In this document: piece by piece, positions 21,690 to 33,299 of the stretch
Numbering within the stretch: the first letter of the stretch is position 1
How the letters are laid out: each line of letters opens with the position of its first letter
From: Dichetophora obliterata
Taxonomy: Eukaryota; Arthropoda; Insecta; Diptera; Sciomyzidae
Direction: 5' to 3'
DNA length: 64,000 nucleotides
Assembly: GCA_963920525.1 (NCBI GenBank)
Contig: OY986438.1
Coordinates: forward strand, 51,301,253-51,365,252
Position numbers and translations under genes: made by a program
The notes under the pieces: model-generated
What the model was told of the DNA's origin: nothing
Seen by the model: only the letters and a program-made list of their open reading frames with translations
The model's database searches: none

Positions 21690-24309
21690 AAAATTATTGT
21701 TGTTGAGCGTGTACTTCTTGTCCCCCGCCCTGTGCGCAAGTGTTGCAGCGATGTAAAAGTGTGCTATGTTCTCCGCAAACAGCGTTGCCGCAGCCGAAGC
21801 AGTATGCCCGCATTTTCCGCTGCCGCCCGTACTCAGAACGGCAAAGGCGACATGACAGTCTACTTGACCTAGCCGCAAACGACGGTGCATTGCCTTCCAT
21901 CGGTGTTGATAATACCTGAAATGAAAAGAAAAATAAAAAACAAATAACTATATACTCTATTCTTGAATTTGAAGATGTTTTTCTTACCCTGACATCGAAT
22001 GCTTCCATCGAATTGCGTATCCTTGGATATGAGGTTGTATGGTTGTTCAGGGCACGTTCTTCGATATTTGGTGCGGCCAATTGTTTCGTTAGCAGTAACA
22101 AGAACAACCGCCGTCTGGCACTCCTTTTTATAGGCTTCATTTCGTTGTAAATCGTAAAAGCAGCCAATGCAGCGACGTCCAGCATATTATAAAACATGGC
22201 CAACGGCCATCGTTGTGTTGCTCTTCTTGATCCATGGTCCATTTGATCCATGGTATCAACGCCGCATTTGTTGGCGTTGTAATCTAATATGGCATAGGGC
22301 TTCCGCTTCTCGGTTTGCTCGTCAACGAGGCAGGTTTAGTGCATTGTGGAGAGCACGTTCACCACTTTATTTTTTTTCGGCACGTATGAGCATAACGCTA
22401 TATCCTCTTCGTTGAACCCAAATAATGTACTATTGATGGTGCGCTTCGGGTTCTTCTTGAACTCCTGTGGAATGAATGTTTTGTTGTAGCGCACTGTACC
22501 AACATATGCGGTCTTCCTCCTCAACAAAATACGCGCCAAGTCAAGAGTGGTAAAGAAATTATCCGCGTATATAGTACGGCCAGCATCTAAATATTTTTCC
22601 AAAAGATCCAGCACTACGTTCTGCCCTTGGTTTATCTCCCGTTGTTGGTTTGGCAGTTTTCCAGAATATATCATTCCCTTCACAGGATAATAACTTTGTG
22701 AGTCGCATAACCACCATACTTTCAAACCATACTTAGCTGGCTTTGACGGAATATATTGTGTGAAGCGGGTGCGGCCTTTGTAAGAGAACAACTGCTCATC
22801 AACTGTTAGTGCTTCATGAGGAGTGTAAGCTGCTGCCAAGTTATGTTGCAACATTTGCCAAATATCGTCAATAGCCGCAGTTTTGCTGTTGATGAGTCGC
22901 TGTTGTCGAGTATTTCCATTGTCGAATCGAATAAATTGCTTTATACACATGAAGCGATCGTACGACAACGCAGCTTTGTTTATTGGGCAACGCGTCGCGC
23001 CCCATAATTCCATAGCTGGTTCATAGTTTGATCTTGTGAGTCCAGCATACAAATAATAGCTACAAAGGCGTCAAACTCTTTCACTGTCACTGGCTTCCAC
23101 TCCTTTTTCTTCGTGGGATTCGCCAAATTCCATGCAGCTGTAACCTCCCTGCCTTTACGATTTGTTTCACGTAGCACTAAGTGTATTATTTCCTCTGTCA
23201 TGATTGAACGCATTATTGTATAGGGGTCGTGTATATTTCCTATTGGTCCTGGTTTCTTTCTTGTGAAATCGACCACGTTATGATTACGAGTGCGTGATGT
23301 TGGTGGTGCTTTTGTACTCCATTGGGTGCCATCTTTACCAATATAGTAACTTTCATTCGTTTCCTGTCCATCATTTTCTTCCTCTTCATCATCGTCGTCA
23401 TCAGTATCTTCATTTAGCTCGACGTATCCTTCAGTTTCGGCATCTGACTCTTCAGCAGGTTGGTATGTGCGATCTTCACCATCCTCAACTTCATAATTAT
23501 CAATTGCAGGGGGTCAATTCCCGTTTTGCGTTAAAGTGAAGTGAAAAGAAGCTTTTCACAATAGTTTTCATTTAAAGATTTCACTTTTTCAAAAGTAGCT
23601 GCTGAATAGCATTTGAGAGTTGCTGAATGTCTATTAAACAAAGCTTTTATGAAAAATAAATGTAAACAACTTATTAGATGGTAGAAAATATTTTCAAAAA
23701 TGACTTTATTGAACATGATGATGACTTTATTATGACTTCAACATTCTTTTTATTGATTTATGTAGAGAAAACTTAAGGATTTTTAGGAGGAGACTTCGTG
23801 ATGAAGAAAACTCATTCAGCAGAATTTCGAAAGAACACTCCGACTTATATCGCTTTCCCAAAGCTATAAACTTGATTAAGAAAATAAAACTATATATTAA
23901 AAATAAGCAATACAAAAGAAAAGTATAATGAATTTTGCATAAATAAATATAACCAAAATAAGTTTTTCGGTAGCATAAAATAGCCGAAACTAATATAGCA
24001 AGTCGATAACGCGCGTTTGCAACCGGCGTTAACTTTGTTTTCATTTCAGCTAAAAATAAACAGCTGTTGCAGTTTTAACACACAACGGGAATCGCGTTTT
24101 CCGTGTAAAGCTGAAAACACTTTTCATATGACGATAACGCAGAACGGGAATTGACCCCCAGCAATATCAATTTCTTCATCCATGTCTTCGTCCATAAAAT
24201 CAGCAAATCTACTATCAGCTGCACGCCTTTCATCCGCAGTCATTTGCTGGTAACGTGTACTACGGCGTGCAACAATTTCAGCAACGTCCAAATTACTTGC
24301 ATCTGCCAT
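21690..24309 (-). pseudogene. piggyBac transposase, broken
   Basis: On the minus strand the N-terminus (MADASNLDVAEIVARRSTRY) starts near 24309. It runs to DEEIDIA, is cut by the 652-bp insertion, and resumes as an acidic stretch and YYIGKDGTQWSTKAP. A single-base frameshift near 23045 separates FVAIIC from YAGLTRSNYEPAMELWG. The catalytic domain follows with LTVDEQLF (first Asp), IYADNFFT (second Asp) and, after an in-frame TAA near 22336, GVDTMDQM (third Asp), then RWPLAMFYNMLDVAA. A 72-nt in-frame intron (about 21916-21987, GTAAGA...TTTCAG) precedes the C-terminal cysteine-rich domain (CRLC, CFGC, CGEH, CNTC). The DDD triad and Cys domain are recognisable, but the gene has at least three lesions. 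Confidence 0.9.
23509..24160. mobile_element. 652-bp element inserted in the piggyBac transposase gene
   Basis: Inverted ends GGGGGTCAATTCCCGTT and AACGGGAATTGACCCCC are near perfect, and the inner TGCGTTA/TAACGC also pairs. GCA at 23506-23508 and 24161-24163 is the likely 3-bp target duplication. Taking out the element with one GCA keeps the surrounding transposase frame, which supports these boundaries. No transposase of its own; family unknown. Confidence 0.85.
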
Positions 24310-24418
24310 ATTTATATTTTTGTTTCTATCACACACGATTTTACTCTTCGCTGTCTAAACTTTCACTGATTTGGTTTACGAAACTACAACTTCTTTTATA
24401 CTCTTTCGTACATCTACC

Positions 24419-25103
24419 AAAACTCAAAGACATTAGAGCCCAAACAGAACCAAGGCGGATGTCGGATGGCGGGCCTCTCTCTGCGAAATCCGCTGAGAAC
24501 ACGTCCAGAATATGAGCAGTTGTCGGATCACGGTTGCATTTTATATTGGGAATGATACAAATTATTTTATATTATGCTTTGAATTCACATGAATGCAACA
24601 CAGGCACAAAAACAGAATGTCAGATCATAGTAAAAACTAAGAAAATAACACTGAACGTACCCAATCTTTAGCAAAAATATGGCAACATTTAAGTCACTCA
24701 CAGAGAGATCCGACACCCATCAGAGAGAAATTAGAAAAGATTCTATTCTGGCGTTTTCCCGTCATGCATTTCTACTGCGATTTCATTTTTGGCGGCTGCA
24801 TATATTTTCATGTAATTTGTAGCACGGCGAATCCGACAACCGACATCCGCCTTGGTTCTGTTCGGGCTCTTAGGGATGATGATAAAATCAAAAAATTCTA
24901 AGAAAAAATTCTAAGAACAAAAATACTAAGAACAAAAAATACTAAGAACAAAATACTAAGAACAAAAAATTCTAAGAACTAGTTTATTGCTAGTAGTATA
25001 AAATTAGAGTATTGAGCCTTTCCTTGAAAGCAATAAAGTTCATGTCTTCGAATTTTTCTTAGAATTTTTTGTTTTTATCATCATCCCTTATGTCTTTGAG
25101 TTT
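24419..25103. mobile_element. foldback element inside piggyBac
   Basis: Inverted arms: ACTCAAAGACATTAGAGCCC and CAAACAGAACCAAGGCGGAT on the left; ATCCGCCTTGGTTCTGTTCG and GGCTCT, then TATGTCTTTGAGT, on the right. The right arm is split by a 214-bp MITE (24873-25086). The GCCCAAACAGAA core is shared with the element at 29281. Confidence 0.75.
24873..25086. mobile_element. 214-bp MITE nested in a foldback arm
   Basis: Ends GGGATGATGATAAAATCAAA and TTTTTATCATCATCCC are inverted copies; TTA flanks both sides (24870-24872, 25087-25089). The left part is a short tandem array of ACTAAGAACAAAA-type units. Confidence 0.8.
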
Positions 25104-25428
25104 AGGTCTTTGTGTTCAGAACAAGTAAATTATGTGTTGAAACAATAAAAAAATTATAATGATGCCCAAAAACATGCATTTATTAGTGAAATTCAGTACA
25201 AGGTCCATACGGACCTATTCACACGTCCGCGTACTATTCTCACTAAAACCTCAATAACTCCTAAAGTAATGATCCGATCGGCTTGATTTTTTTCCAAAAG
25301 ATGCGCAACAAAATACTCTTGGAATACAGAGTAACTTTGTGGGGGGTTGTAGTGGCCGAAGTAGGAGTAATTTCAGTTTGAAAAGGCAAAAAGGTCCCTA
25401 GGGACCTTCTCACTCATCGGAGGGTTAA

Positions 25429-25771
25429 ATGAAGCAAATATAAATTTAAAAAAACAAAAATCTATATTTTTTTCTGCATCTACCACTCTTTTCGTCTCAC
25501 TATTTAAAATGTTCAAGTGACAACACTGAATCAAACCAGTATTCAGACAAAATATTCGCCTCATTGCAGATACAATTCACAGACCACACACACTCACACA
25601 CACAATGTGTTTTGTGTGCAATATATTCAAATAATGCAAATTCCTGAAAATATTGCATACATGTAGAAAAGAATATACTGCATAAAGTGAAAACTGAACG
25701 AGGAGGAAATTGTTAAAATGCTTTTCAAAACACACACACACACCAATCTCCAATCGAACATCAATGCATGA
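25429..25771. other. intergenic with CA-rich simple repeat
   Basis: Short ACACAC runs at about 25582-25602 and 25732-25742; otherwise nothing recognised. Confidence 0.5.
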
Positions 25772-26260
25772 CAGCCGGGGCTCGGACTTTACCACTATTG
25801 TGGTAGATCTAACACATTTCTTCAAAAATTTAATGTCTGCCATTTTGACCACCGAAGGCTTAAAGTCTACCACTACTTCCACCATCATAAAAGTTTTGAT
25901 GAATTTGTTCTCTATGAAATATTTTCAATAAACACATCACCAGAAAGCTTAATTGTGAATATCATTAGATTTTGATATATGCTTATTATTGTGAATGACA
26001 TTAACATTTTGTCGTTGACTGTCAGCTATTAACAAAACAGCTGTTCATTATCTGAAAGTTTGTTCGTTTTTAACCTATTTTTGGTTTTTTTTTTATTGAG
26101 TATATACTAGTTTTGTTATTTTAAACTGTTTAATGTATATTTTTTTAATAGATATATATAGTTCTTATATGAAATATCAAATCTGCCACATTTTATTTCA
26201 ATCTACCAAACTTTTTGAGACCATTCTACCACAAAAATTGTTTTTCAAGTCCGTGCACTG
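25772..26260. mobile_element. 489-bp hAT-like MITE, TACCAC type
   Basis: Left end contains CTCGGACTTTACCAC and right end TTCAAGTCCGTGCACTG, giving CAG...CTG ends and inverted CGGACTT. Next to the left end is the palindrome TACCAC-TATT-GTGGTA followed by AGATCTA. Copies of TCTACCAC or TCTGCCA recur through the element. The same layout is seen at 60701 and 19343. No clear 8-bp target duplication survives here. Confidence 0.65.
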
Positions 26261-26579
26261 ATGATAGCAACGTCAATTGCATCAAGAGTGCAAAAAAATG
26301 AACAAAAAGAACTGAATGTTATCCTCTTTGGGTGTGACATTCGTGTCACATGACAGAGCAAACTTTCATTCCACTAAAATGGCCAATTTTTAGCATACAA
26401 TCGAAATATTATGATTATGGATTATGATTGTTGCGGTTGACTAGATGTCATAATGGCGGCGCTTGTGTTGACACTCTGGTTGTCTGATGAAATTCACCTA
26501 CTAGATGTGCAAAGCTATATACGGGCATCGATAACAAACTTGGTTTTAATAAACCAAAATAAAGTGATTCTTATAGCTT

Positions 26580-26936
26580 TGACACATTGGCATAGGTAAT
26601 CTTGGTTATCTTTTGTAGTTAAAAATATAACCATTGGGTATGACACACTCAATATTTTTCTTAACTAGTTTAAAAAAAATAACGAAAAATAAAGAAGCAA
26701 TGGGCGAGCGAACAACACTATAATTGTAAAATTTCAGCTTGTGTGCTTGAGTGAGAGAACAGAAGTTATCAATGAAAGTGTAGAAAGAAGAATATCAAAA
26801 TCAGCTGTTAAAACTCGTCTAGCTGCGATAAACGACTTTCGGAAACTAGTTTTGACTAAACGAATTCTAAACATAGTTTATCAGAAAATTAAACTAGACA
26901 AGCGATTTAAACAAGTTTAAGTCTGCCAATGTGTCA
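26580..26936. mobile_element. ~357-bp MITE
   Basis: TTGACACATTGGCA at the left and TGCCAATGTGTCA at the right are inverted copies. The interior is AT-rich without coding sequence. The exact ends and target duplication are uncertain. Confidence 0.5.
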
Positions 26937-27390
26937 CAGGTGTTAGACTGGTGCAGGCATTTGATTTCAAGTATTGTAATAGTGAAATAATTTGTATTGA
27001 AATATTATTCGATTCCTTTTTTCTAAGAGAATGTGAATTTATTGTTTGGTGTAAGGTTTGGTTAACACATTGGAAGACTGATGCTACATAATGTTAAAAC
27101 TTTTTCAATTTAAGATATCTTGACCAGCAATAAAATAAAATATAAGAATCAATGAGAGATGCTTTTAAAAGTAAGCACAATGTTTATATAAATAAATTAT
27201 TATTATTATTGTATTAATTATTAAAGGAAAAGAATACAAAACACAAAGAGCTATCTATGCTCCTTATAAAACAAGATCGTTCAAAAATCTGGGTATTTAC
27301 TAAGTAGATACTCAATAAGCTATAACTTAAGAATTAATCTTCAAAATCAGCTTACCTAATAGCATAAGATGTATTCGTAATAAATGTATG
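26937..27390. other. intergenic, nothing recognised
   Basis: AT-rich, no gene or clear repeat. Confidence 0.4.
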
Positions 27391-27522
27391 TTTCTTCGTA
27401 ATGTTAAAACTTGGCTTTTTTATAATTTCATAAATTTGACCAATAAAATTTCATACGTATTAATTTTATTGGCCAAATTTATAAAATTATAAAAAAGCCA
27501 AGTTTTAATATTACGCAGAAAC
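27391..27522. repeat. 132-bp hairpin with ~57-bp arms
   Basis: TGTTAAAACTTGGCTTTTTT on the left pairs with AAAAAAGCCAAGTTTTAATA on the right, and pairing continues inwards to CCAATAAAAT / ATTTTATTGG. The loop is only about 14 nt. It is a strong foldback in either strand. Confidence 0.85.
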
Positions 27523-27923
27523 TATTAAACTATTTATTAATTGTTATTTATCTATATAATTTATTATTTTATATTCAGTCTTAATTACAATGATGTTGAT
27601 TGTTTGTTCAGTGTTGGTTAGTAGTTAATCCTTTTTTTGTTTTTTGAGTTTCTTTAAATTCACGTTTTTTTCTCATTATATATTTTTATTTATTATATTT
27701 ATTTCACATCTTTTTTTTGTGATTATTTATGTTATATATATATTTTTTGAAACCACGTTACTTCACGTTATAATAAAAATACGATTATGTTTAGTTCCTT
27801 GCGAACTATAGATTGCAGATCTTTTTCATTTCAAACTATAACTTCTGTATGTTGGAAATGTAATTAATGAATTGTTTGCTTATTTAAGTTATGTTGTCTA
27901 TTTTAATAAAAAAGATATAATCA

Positions 27924-27937
27924 ATGGTACTACTACA

Positions 27938-28019
<82 letters not shown>

Positions 28020-28030
28020 TTACTACTACA
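27924..28030. repeat. (ACT)n microsatellite
   Basis: About 34 near-perfect ACT units. The polythreonine frame it creates is not a gene. Confidence 0.95.
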
Positions 28031-28259
28031 TTAAGAATAAACAAAATTAATTATAAAGAAATACATATAATTTAAAATTAAAACATAAAAATAATAATAT
28101 TACGTAAAGATTAAAAGTATATAAAAATATAGGGTTATTAATTTTTTCCTTCGGAAAGTAAAGTTTAAAAAGCACTAAAAATTCCAATTTCGATAAAATT
28201 TTTATTTCGTTATAATGCTTGGGCTTTGCCATTAAAAGTGCAACACAATATTATTCAAA

Positions 28260-28870
28260 TAGTCTTCAAGGAAGTTTTTTTTTTGACTCAATCCTTTTGA
28301 GGCTCGGCCATGACTCGACAAATATTGTTTTTTAATTGCTGAAAAGTTTTAGGTTTATTCTCGTAAACACAAAAAAAAAAGTCTAGAGATGTCAAATCAC
28401 ACGATCTCGGACGCCAATTGACATCGCTTATGTTGCAACAAAGCCCTGATTGTACTGTTGTGCGACTTGTTGCTCCATATTGTCGAAACCACATATCGTC
28501 TAGATCCATGTCTTCAATTTTGGGCCAAAAAAATCGGTAAACATATGGCCATAGCGCTCACAATTGACTGTAACGGTTGCTCCTCGATCGTTTTCAAAAA
28601 AATAACGGACCAGTGACACCACCAGACCATAATGCACACCAGACAGATAATTTTTTCGGATACAATGGCTTCTCAACAATCGCTTGGGAATTATAAGAGC
28701 CCCATATATAAAAATGTTGCTTTGTCACGTATCCACTGAGCGCGAAATGGCCACATCGCTGAAGAAAATATGCTTCGAAAAATCAGCATTTAATTTAACT
28801 TTTCCGGTGCCCAATCGGTGTATATGCTGTGATGTCCACGGTCGGCAGGCTGCTAACCTTGTGAGAGTTT
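28260..28870 (-). pseudogene. mariner-like (DD41D-type?) transposase relic
   Basis: On the minus strand, ICLVCIMVWW-type and MFTDFFGPKIEDMD remnants lead into DLDDMWFRQYGATSRT and DVNWRPRSCDLTSLDFFF, then NKPKTFQQLKNNICRVMAE. The layout is that of the mariner/IS630 DDE domain; the second catalytic Asp (QQDGA in relatives) is Tyr here. Several frameshifts and an internal gap are present. It resembles the better-kept copy at 39762-40379. No terminal repeats were found. Confidence 0.75.
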
Positions 28871-29029
28871 AACTTCGTATGGATGAAGATGCAAATCCAA
28901 ACGCAGAATACTCCATAACGAGCCGTAAGATAACCCCCATTGCTGAGCGCGCCGTGAAATTTGCAAATTTGCCACATTTTTTTTATAACATCAGCGATAT
29001 TTTCGATGGATCGTACATTACTACACGGA

Positions 29030-29215
29030 GAGAAAAAATCAAGCAATCTATGCTTAAATCAAGCAAATAGGCTCTCAGTTTACACTCAAGCGCAAATTTC
29101 TCAATTCCAGCATTATTTTGCTAGAATTGACAAATTCAAAACACATGATATTAAGAAAAAAAAAATTTTTGCTTGATTCATGTGAAGAATTTTCTTGATT
29201 TGAGAAATTTCTTTT
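29030..29215. repeat. AAGCAAAT/ATTTGCTT-rich repeat piece
   Basis: Contains ACGGAGAGAAAAAATCAAGC and several ATCAAGCAAAT / TTTGCTTGATT phrases, as in the block at 46362-47800. Probably a diverged piece of the same family. Confidence 0.4.
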
Positions 29216-29280
29216 CCTTGACATATTATTTTTATAATTAAAAAAAATACAAAGTTTTTTAGAATTATATTTGAGCTTAA

Positions 29281-29709
29281 TAGCCCAAACAGAATAGGCA
29301 TAGCCAACACGTAGCGAGCTGTCGAAAATGTAGCCAACGAAATGTTGTGCACAGAATAGAATTTGTGTTGATAACGCAGATAGAGCTTTATGCTTACAAT
29401 ATTTTGTTATATTTTTCAAAATTAATAGATACTGCCTTTTGCATATCATAATTTGTTTGCTTTTTTATTAATTTGGACTAATATGTTTCAGTTAATTTTA
29501 AGTTTTATAATTTGAACTATGTATTTTGACATTTCGCTACCGTTGGCTGCGGAAAAAGTTAAAAGTTCGTCAACATTTTTGTGTCGGCTGCGTTCGCTAC
29601 GTGTTGGTTATTTTTATTATGTTCATTTCATAGGGTTGCAAGGCAACCAACTTCTATGTTGACATTTCTTTTGTTGGCTGCGTGTTGGCTATGCTTATTC
29701 TGTTTGGGC
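29281..29709. mobile_element. ~429-bp foldback with GCCCAAACAGAA ends
   Basis: TAGCCCAAACAGAATAGGCA and TAGCCAACACG on the left pair with CGTGTTGGCTATGC and TTATTCTGTTTGGGCTA on the right. Further TTGGCTGCG phrases are spread inside. Flanks allow a TA or TAA duplication. The end motif is shared with 24435. Confidence 0.75.
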
Positions 29710-30809
29710 TATAATGCCAAATTAGATCATGAAGCATCAGGTTCCAACAACAAGTTTTTTGCAGAACAAACCACTAAGCAGATAAGACAGACTGTGTATT
29801 TGATCGCTTCATCAACTGTTCAGTAGTCTTCTGATGTTTCTGCAGTTCGTCCACTTAGATAAGTTTATACGCACAACTTCTGTTTAATCAAAATAGAATT
29901 ATGAGTTAATTTTTTTGACTTTAAAAGGAATGTTTTTTACTATTTTGCAAAAAGTAGTGAGTTGATAAAACTGGAATATTTTCAACTAAGGGGAGGTTAT
30001 CATGAAACTCGATCACTCAATTTTTTTTTAATTTTCAATAGCTTATGATGTTAAGAATATGCTCTCAAAGTGGTTTGGTCGATAACGATTGCATAAAAAA
30101 GTTTTCGCATTCGAAAGGAACCCATATTTTTATAAATGAACTCGAAAAAAACTTCTAAAAAGTTTTCTTAAAAATCATGTTTTCAAACTAGCCTCCACGA
30201 TATCTCAAGATCTACTCTATGGGTTGATTTGAAGTTTTTTTTATTTTAAAGAAGATTAAATTAATTGGATATATTATAAACCTAAATCCAGATAATATTG
30301 GCCGGTTTTCTTAGAGCACTTTTATGAACGAAAACTGTGAAAAAACAGTACTTAAAATTCATATGTTCGTCATTTTTGTAATATTCAACTATTTATTGAT
30401 AATTTAGGTTCAAGCCCCAACAAATATAATGCAATATATAAAATTTTTTGTTTATTTTATATCAGATGACATGAACTTGCTGTGCGATGGAGACCGTTTG
30501 GGTATCTTTTTTTAACGTGACGTTTGACGGCGCACTTAGAGGTGTTTGCCTTCAAAAAGCGATCATAAATCAAATTTTCAAAAAAATAAAATTTTTTCTA
30601 GCTTTTGTTTAATACCCATAGAATAACTAATCATTTCTTTTAATTCTGATGTACACTTCGTCACAGCATCAGTTGAAAGTCATCGATCGTAAACCTGCAT
30701 CGTTAGTCAGTTAATTTGCGGGAATAATACCACTGCTTAATAAATATTTTTTTGTTGTTATTAATATTATGATAAATGTTTGTTTCTGTAAGGGACTTAG
30801 CTACAGGTA
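29710..30809. other. intergenic, nothing recognised
   Basis: AT-rich sequence without recognised gene or repeat, ending at the Tc1 element's TA. Confidence 0.45.
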
Positions 30810-32488
30810 CAGTGTTGCGCAAAACAATAGCAACAAAATAAGTACGCTGTAACAAAATCGTGTATCTTTTTTTTATATTGGGGACACACAAAAATGATTA
30901 AAGGAATCAAAGCATATATTCATACATCATATATAAAACAAATCAAATTCAAATTTGGTTTTGTTTTTTTTATTAAATTTAAAATCAATGTGACTATATT
31001 CAATTTGTCTGAGAGCAAAAGCAACAAAAGCAACAAAACTTGAAAAATATAAAAAGAGAACAGAAGTTCCAAGATTTATTGGTAAAAGTTCCGTTATTGT
31101 AAAGCGTTATTGTTGTTGCAAGTCATAAACATTTAAGTTTAGTTTTTTTTTTGTGCTAGTTGTGACATTGACTGTTCCAATTATAATGGCAAGTTTTAAA
31201 TACTGTGAAGCTCTTAAATTACAAATTATTTCCGAATATAAAAACGGAAATTCGCAAATATCTAACGTGAAATAGTTTGATATTAATCGGCCAACAGTTT
31301 GCAGATTAATAAAGAAATATACAAAAATCACAAAAGACGTAACAACGGTACATTAAAGAGGGCGGCCGTGGAAGACATCGCTGCGTGATGACAAATACAT
31401 TTGTGGCGTGTTCAAACGAAATGCATTTGCCACATCCAAAGAGGTTGTTTGGACACTTGATTTAGATATCCATCACAGTACTGTTAGAAGACAAGCCGTT
31501 GAGAACGATTTAAGAAGTTACAGACCGGAAAATAAACCTTTGCTTACAGCTAAGCATAAACAACAAGGTGAAGTGTTATAATTCAAACAATCCTGTCTGA
31601 AATTGCAACAACGAGTTGCAATTTATTGTTTTTTAGACTCAGTCTTGTAAAAGACCACCTAAATTGGACCGTTCAAAAATCGAAAACCGTTTTTTTAGCG
31701 TAGAATCAAAGTTCAACTTATTAATTCAGATGGGATGTGAACGGTACGGCGCCACCCAGGTACACGACTTGAAGCCCGAAATTACAAAAAAAATTTTTAA
31801 CACGAAGGCGGTGGCATTATGGTCTGGACTTGTTTTTCCTATAATGAAGTTGAACCATTTCAAAAATTCGATGGAATTATGGATCGATTTGTATGTAATG
31901 ACATTTTAGAAAGCAAGATGCGACCACATTCAGAGTGGAATATGTCACTTCAGTGAACGTTTCAGCCCGATAACGACCCGAAGCACACTTCAAAGCTCAT
32001 CAAAGATTACAATAAAGGCAATGGGATTCAAGTCCGTGATTGGCCGGCACAGTCGCAATGGCTCGAATCCCATTGAAAATCTTTTTGGGATTTTGAAGGT
32101 AAAAGTTTCTGGTCAAAGGTTTTCCTATAAGACTGCACTGTATGAAGCCCTGAAACTTAATTGAGAACATATACTTAATACCAACATATCTAATATAATA
32201 GAGTCGATGCCGCTCAGATGTGCAGCGGTTATCAAGAATAATGACTCTTACACCAAATATTAAATATGTTGCTTTTGTTTTGCTCTCAGACAAACTGAAT
32301 GTAGTCACATTAATTTTAAATTTAAAAAGAAAAAAAAAAACCTTATTTGAATATGATTTGTTTTTAATATGATGTAAGAATATATGCCTTGGTTCCTATA
32401 ATCATTTTTGTGTGTCCCTTATATTTAAAAAGATACACGATTTTGTAGCAGCGTACCGATTTTGTTGCTATTGTTTTGCGCAACACTG
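30810..32488 (+). mobile_element. Tc1-like transposon, 1,679 bp, inactive
   Basis: Ends CAGTGTTGCGCAAAACAATA and TATTGTTTTGCGCAACACTG are perfect inverted copies flanked by TA on each side, the Tc1/mariner signature. The inverted repeat extends with small gaps for about 95 bp (GGGACACACAAAAATGATTA). The plus strand carries a ruined transposase. Confidence 0.95.
31185..32265 (+). pseudogene. Tc1-like transposase, multiple stops
   Basis: Begins MASFKYCEALKLQIISEYKN, the start of the paired helix-turn-helix region, with a stop after about 30 codons. Later pieces are RGRPWKTSLRDD, GGIMVWTCFSYNEVEPF, QPDNDPKHTSKLIKDY (second catalytic Asp), VRDWPAQS and, one frame over, SNPIENLFGILK (the Glu of DD34E). 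More than ten stops and several frameshifts break it. Confidence 0.9.
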
Positions 32489-33048
32489 TATGTACTTTAA
32501 AAATATACTTTTTTTATAAGTATTTAAGCTTAAATTAAATAGTTATTGGAACTATTATGAATTTATGCAAATGGGCATTTTTTTATTATGAACCTATTGT
32601 TATATTATGTGGTGTTATTGGGTAAAATTTTTTTGCATCAGCTAAACAAGAAAGATGTCAAAAAGCAAAAGCTAAAAGAAAATGCTACCCGAAACCACCC
32701 GCCCAGATGCTATTGTTTCTCATGTGTATCTAGTTTGATGGCAAATTAAGCAAATTTTAATTATAAAATAAATTATTTTGCTTGAAAGATCGTCTGGCTT
32801 GTTCATTGTAACTCGAATACATCTGTATGATGTTATGAATCAGTGTGAAGACAAAAGCTATGAAGCTAAACTAGATAAACTTCAGAGCTATTTGCTGAAT
32901 TGAGTCTTGCATGGAAGAAAAACTTAAAGATTTTATGCTAAAAATTCCAAGTTTAAGGTATGTAACGTAGTTGAACTTTTTGAAGTTTTATTAGTGGTTT
33001 TTAATTTTAATATAGTTTGTTTTTAATAAAGACATCAATTAAAATTAA
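32489..33048. other. intergenic, nothing recognised
   Basis: AT-rich; no gene or repeat recognised. Confidence 0.4.
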
Positions 33049-33128
33049 GATTGTTGGCCTTTGTAGTCTAGTGGAGACTGCGCTAGACTATCAAACCAGA
33101 GGTCCCTGGTTCGAATCCGAGCTCGGGC
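33049..33128 (+). ncRNA. tRNA-like (SINE-type) head
   Basis: TGTAGTCTAGTGGAGACTG (A box) and CCTGGTTCGAATCCGAG (good B box) stand at tRNA spacing. The acceptor and anticodon stems have mismatches. The following 170 bp, ending near 33300, may be the body of the retroposon; its end is not defined. Confidence 0.6.
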
Positions 33129-33299
33129 ATGGTTCTCTTCACTTTCTTTGTTCTTTTCTACATTTAAGAAGTATGGGAAAACTAAAAATCCACAAATAAA
33201 CTGTGGAAAGTGTAGAATTAAAGGACAGAAAGGACACAACTAAAGGCTGGAAATGCTTGCCGAGATTAAGGCAAAATACTTAGCCTCGGTTAAAACCAA

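Larger units (their letters stand above)
21478..25424 (-). mobile_element. piggyBac-type transposon, 3.95 kb, with nested insertions
   Basis: Terminal inverted repeats CCCTCCGATGAGTGA (21478) and CACTCATCGGAGGG (ends 25424) abut TTAA at 21474-21477 and 25425-25428, the exact piggyBac signature. Subterminal inverted repeats also match: GTGTGAATAGGTCCCTACGG near 21511 and CCATACGGACCTATTCACAC near 25204. The transposase gene is on the minus strand. The body holds a 652-bp insertion (23509-24160) and, between gene start and right end, a foldback (24419-25103) that itself holds a 214-bp MITE. The target sites and TIRs are intact, so the ends could still be mobilised by an active relative. Confidence 0.95.

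Noticed and set aside
27872..28075. Polythreonine open frame
   Set aside because: Produced by the (ACT)n microsatellite.
31664..31909. 81-codon frame inside the Tc1 element
   Set aside because: Out of frame with the true transposase blocks over most of its length; a by-product of frameshifts.
33049..33128. Functional tRNA gene
   Set aside because: A and B boxes are good but acceptor and anticodon stems mismatch; better read as a SINE head.
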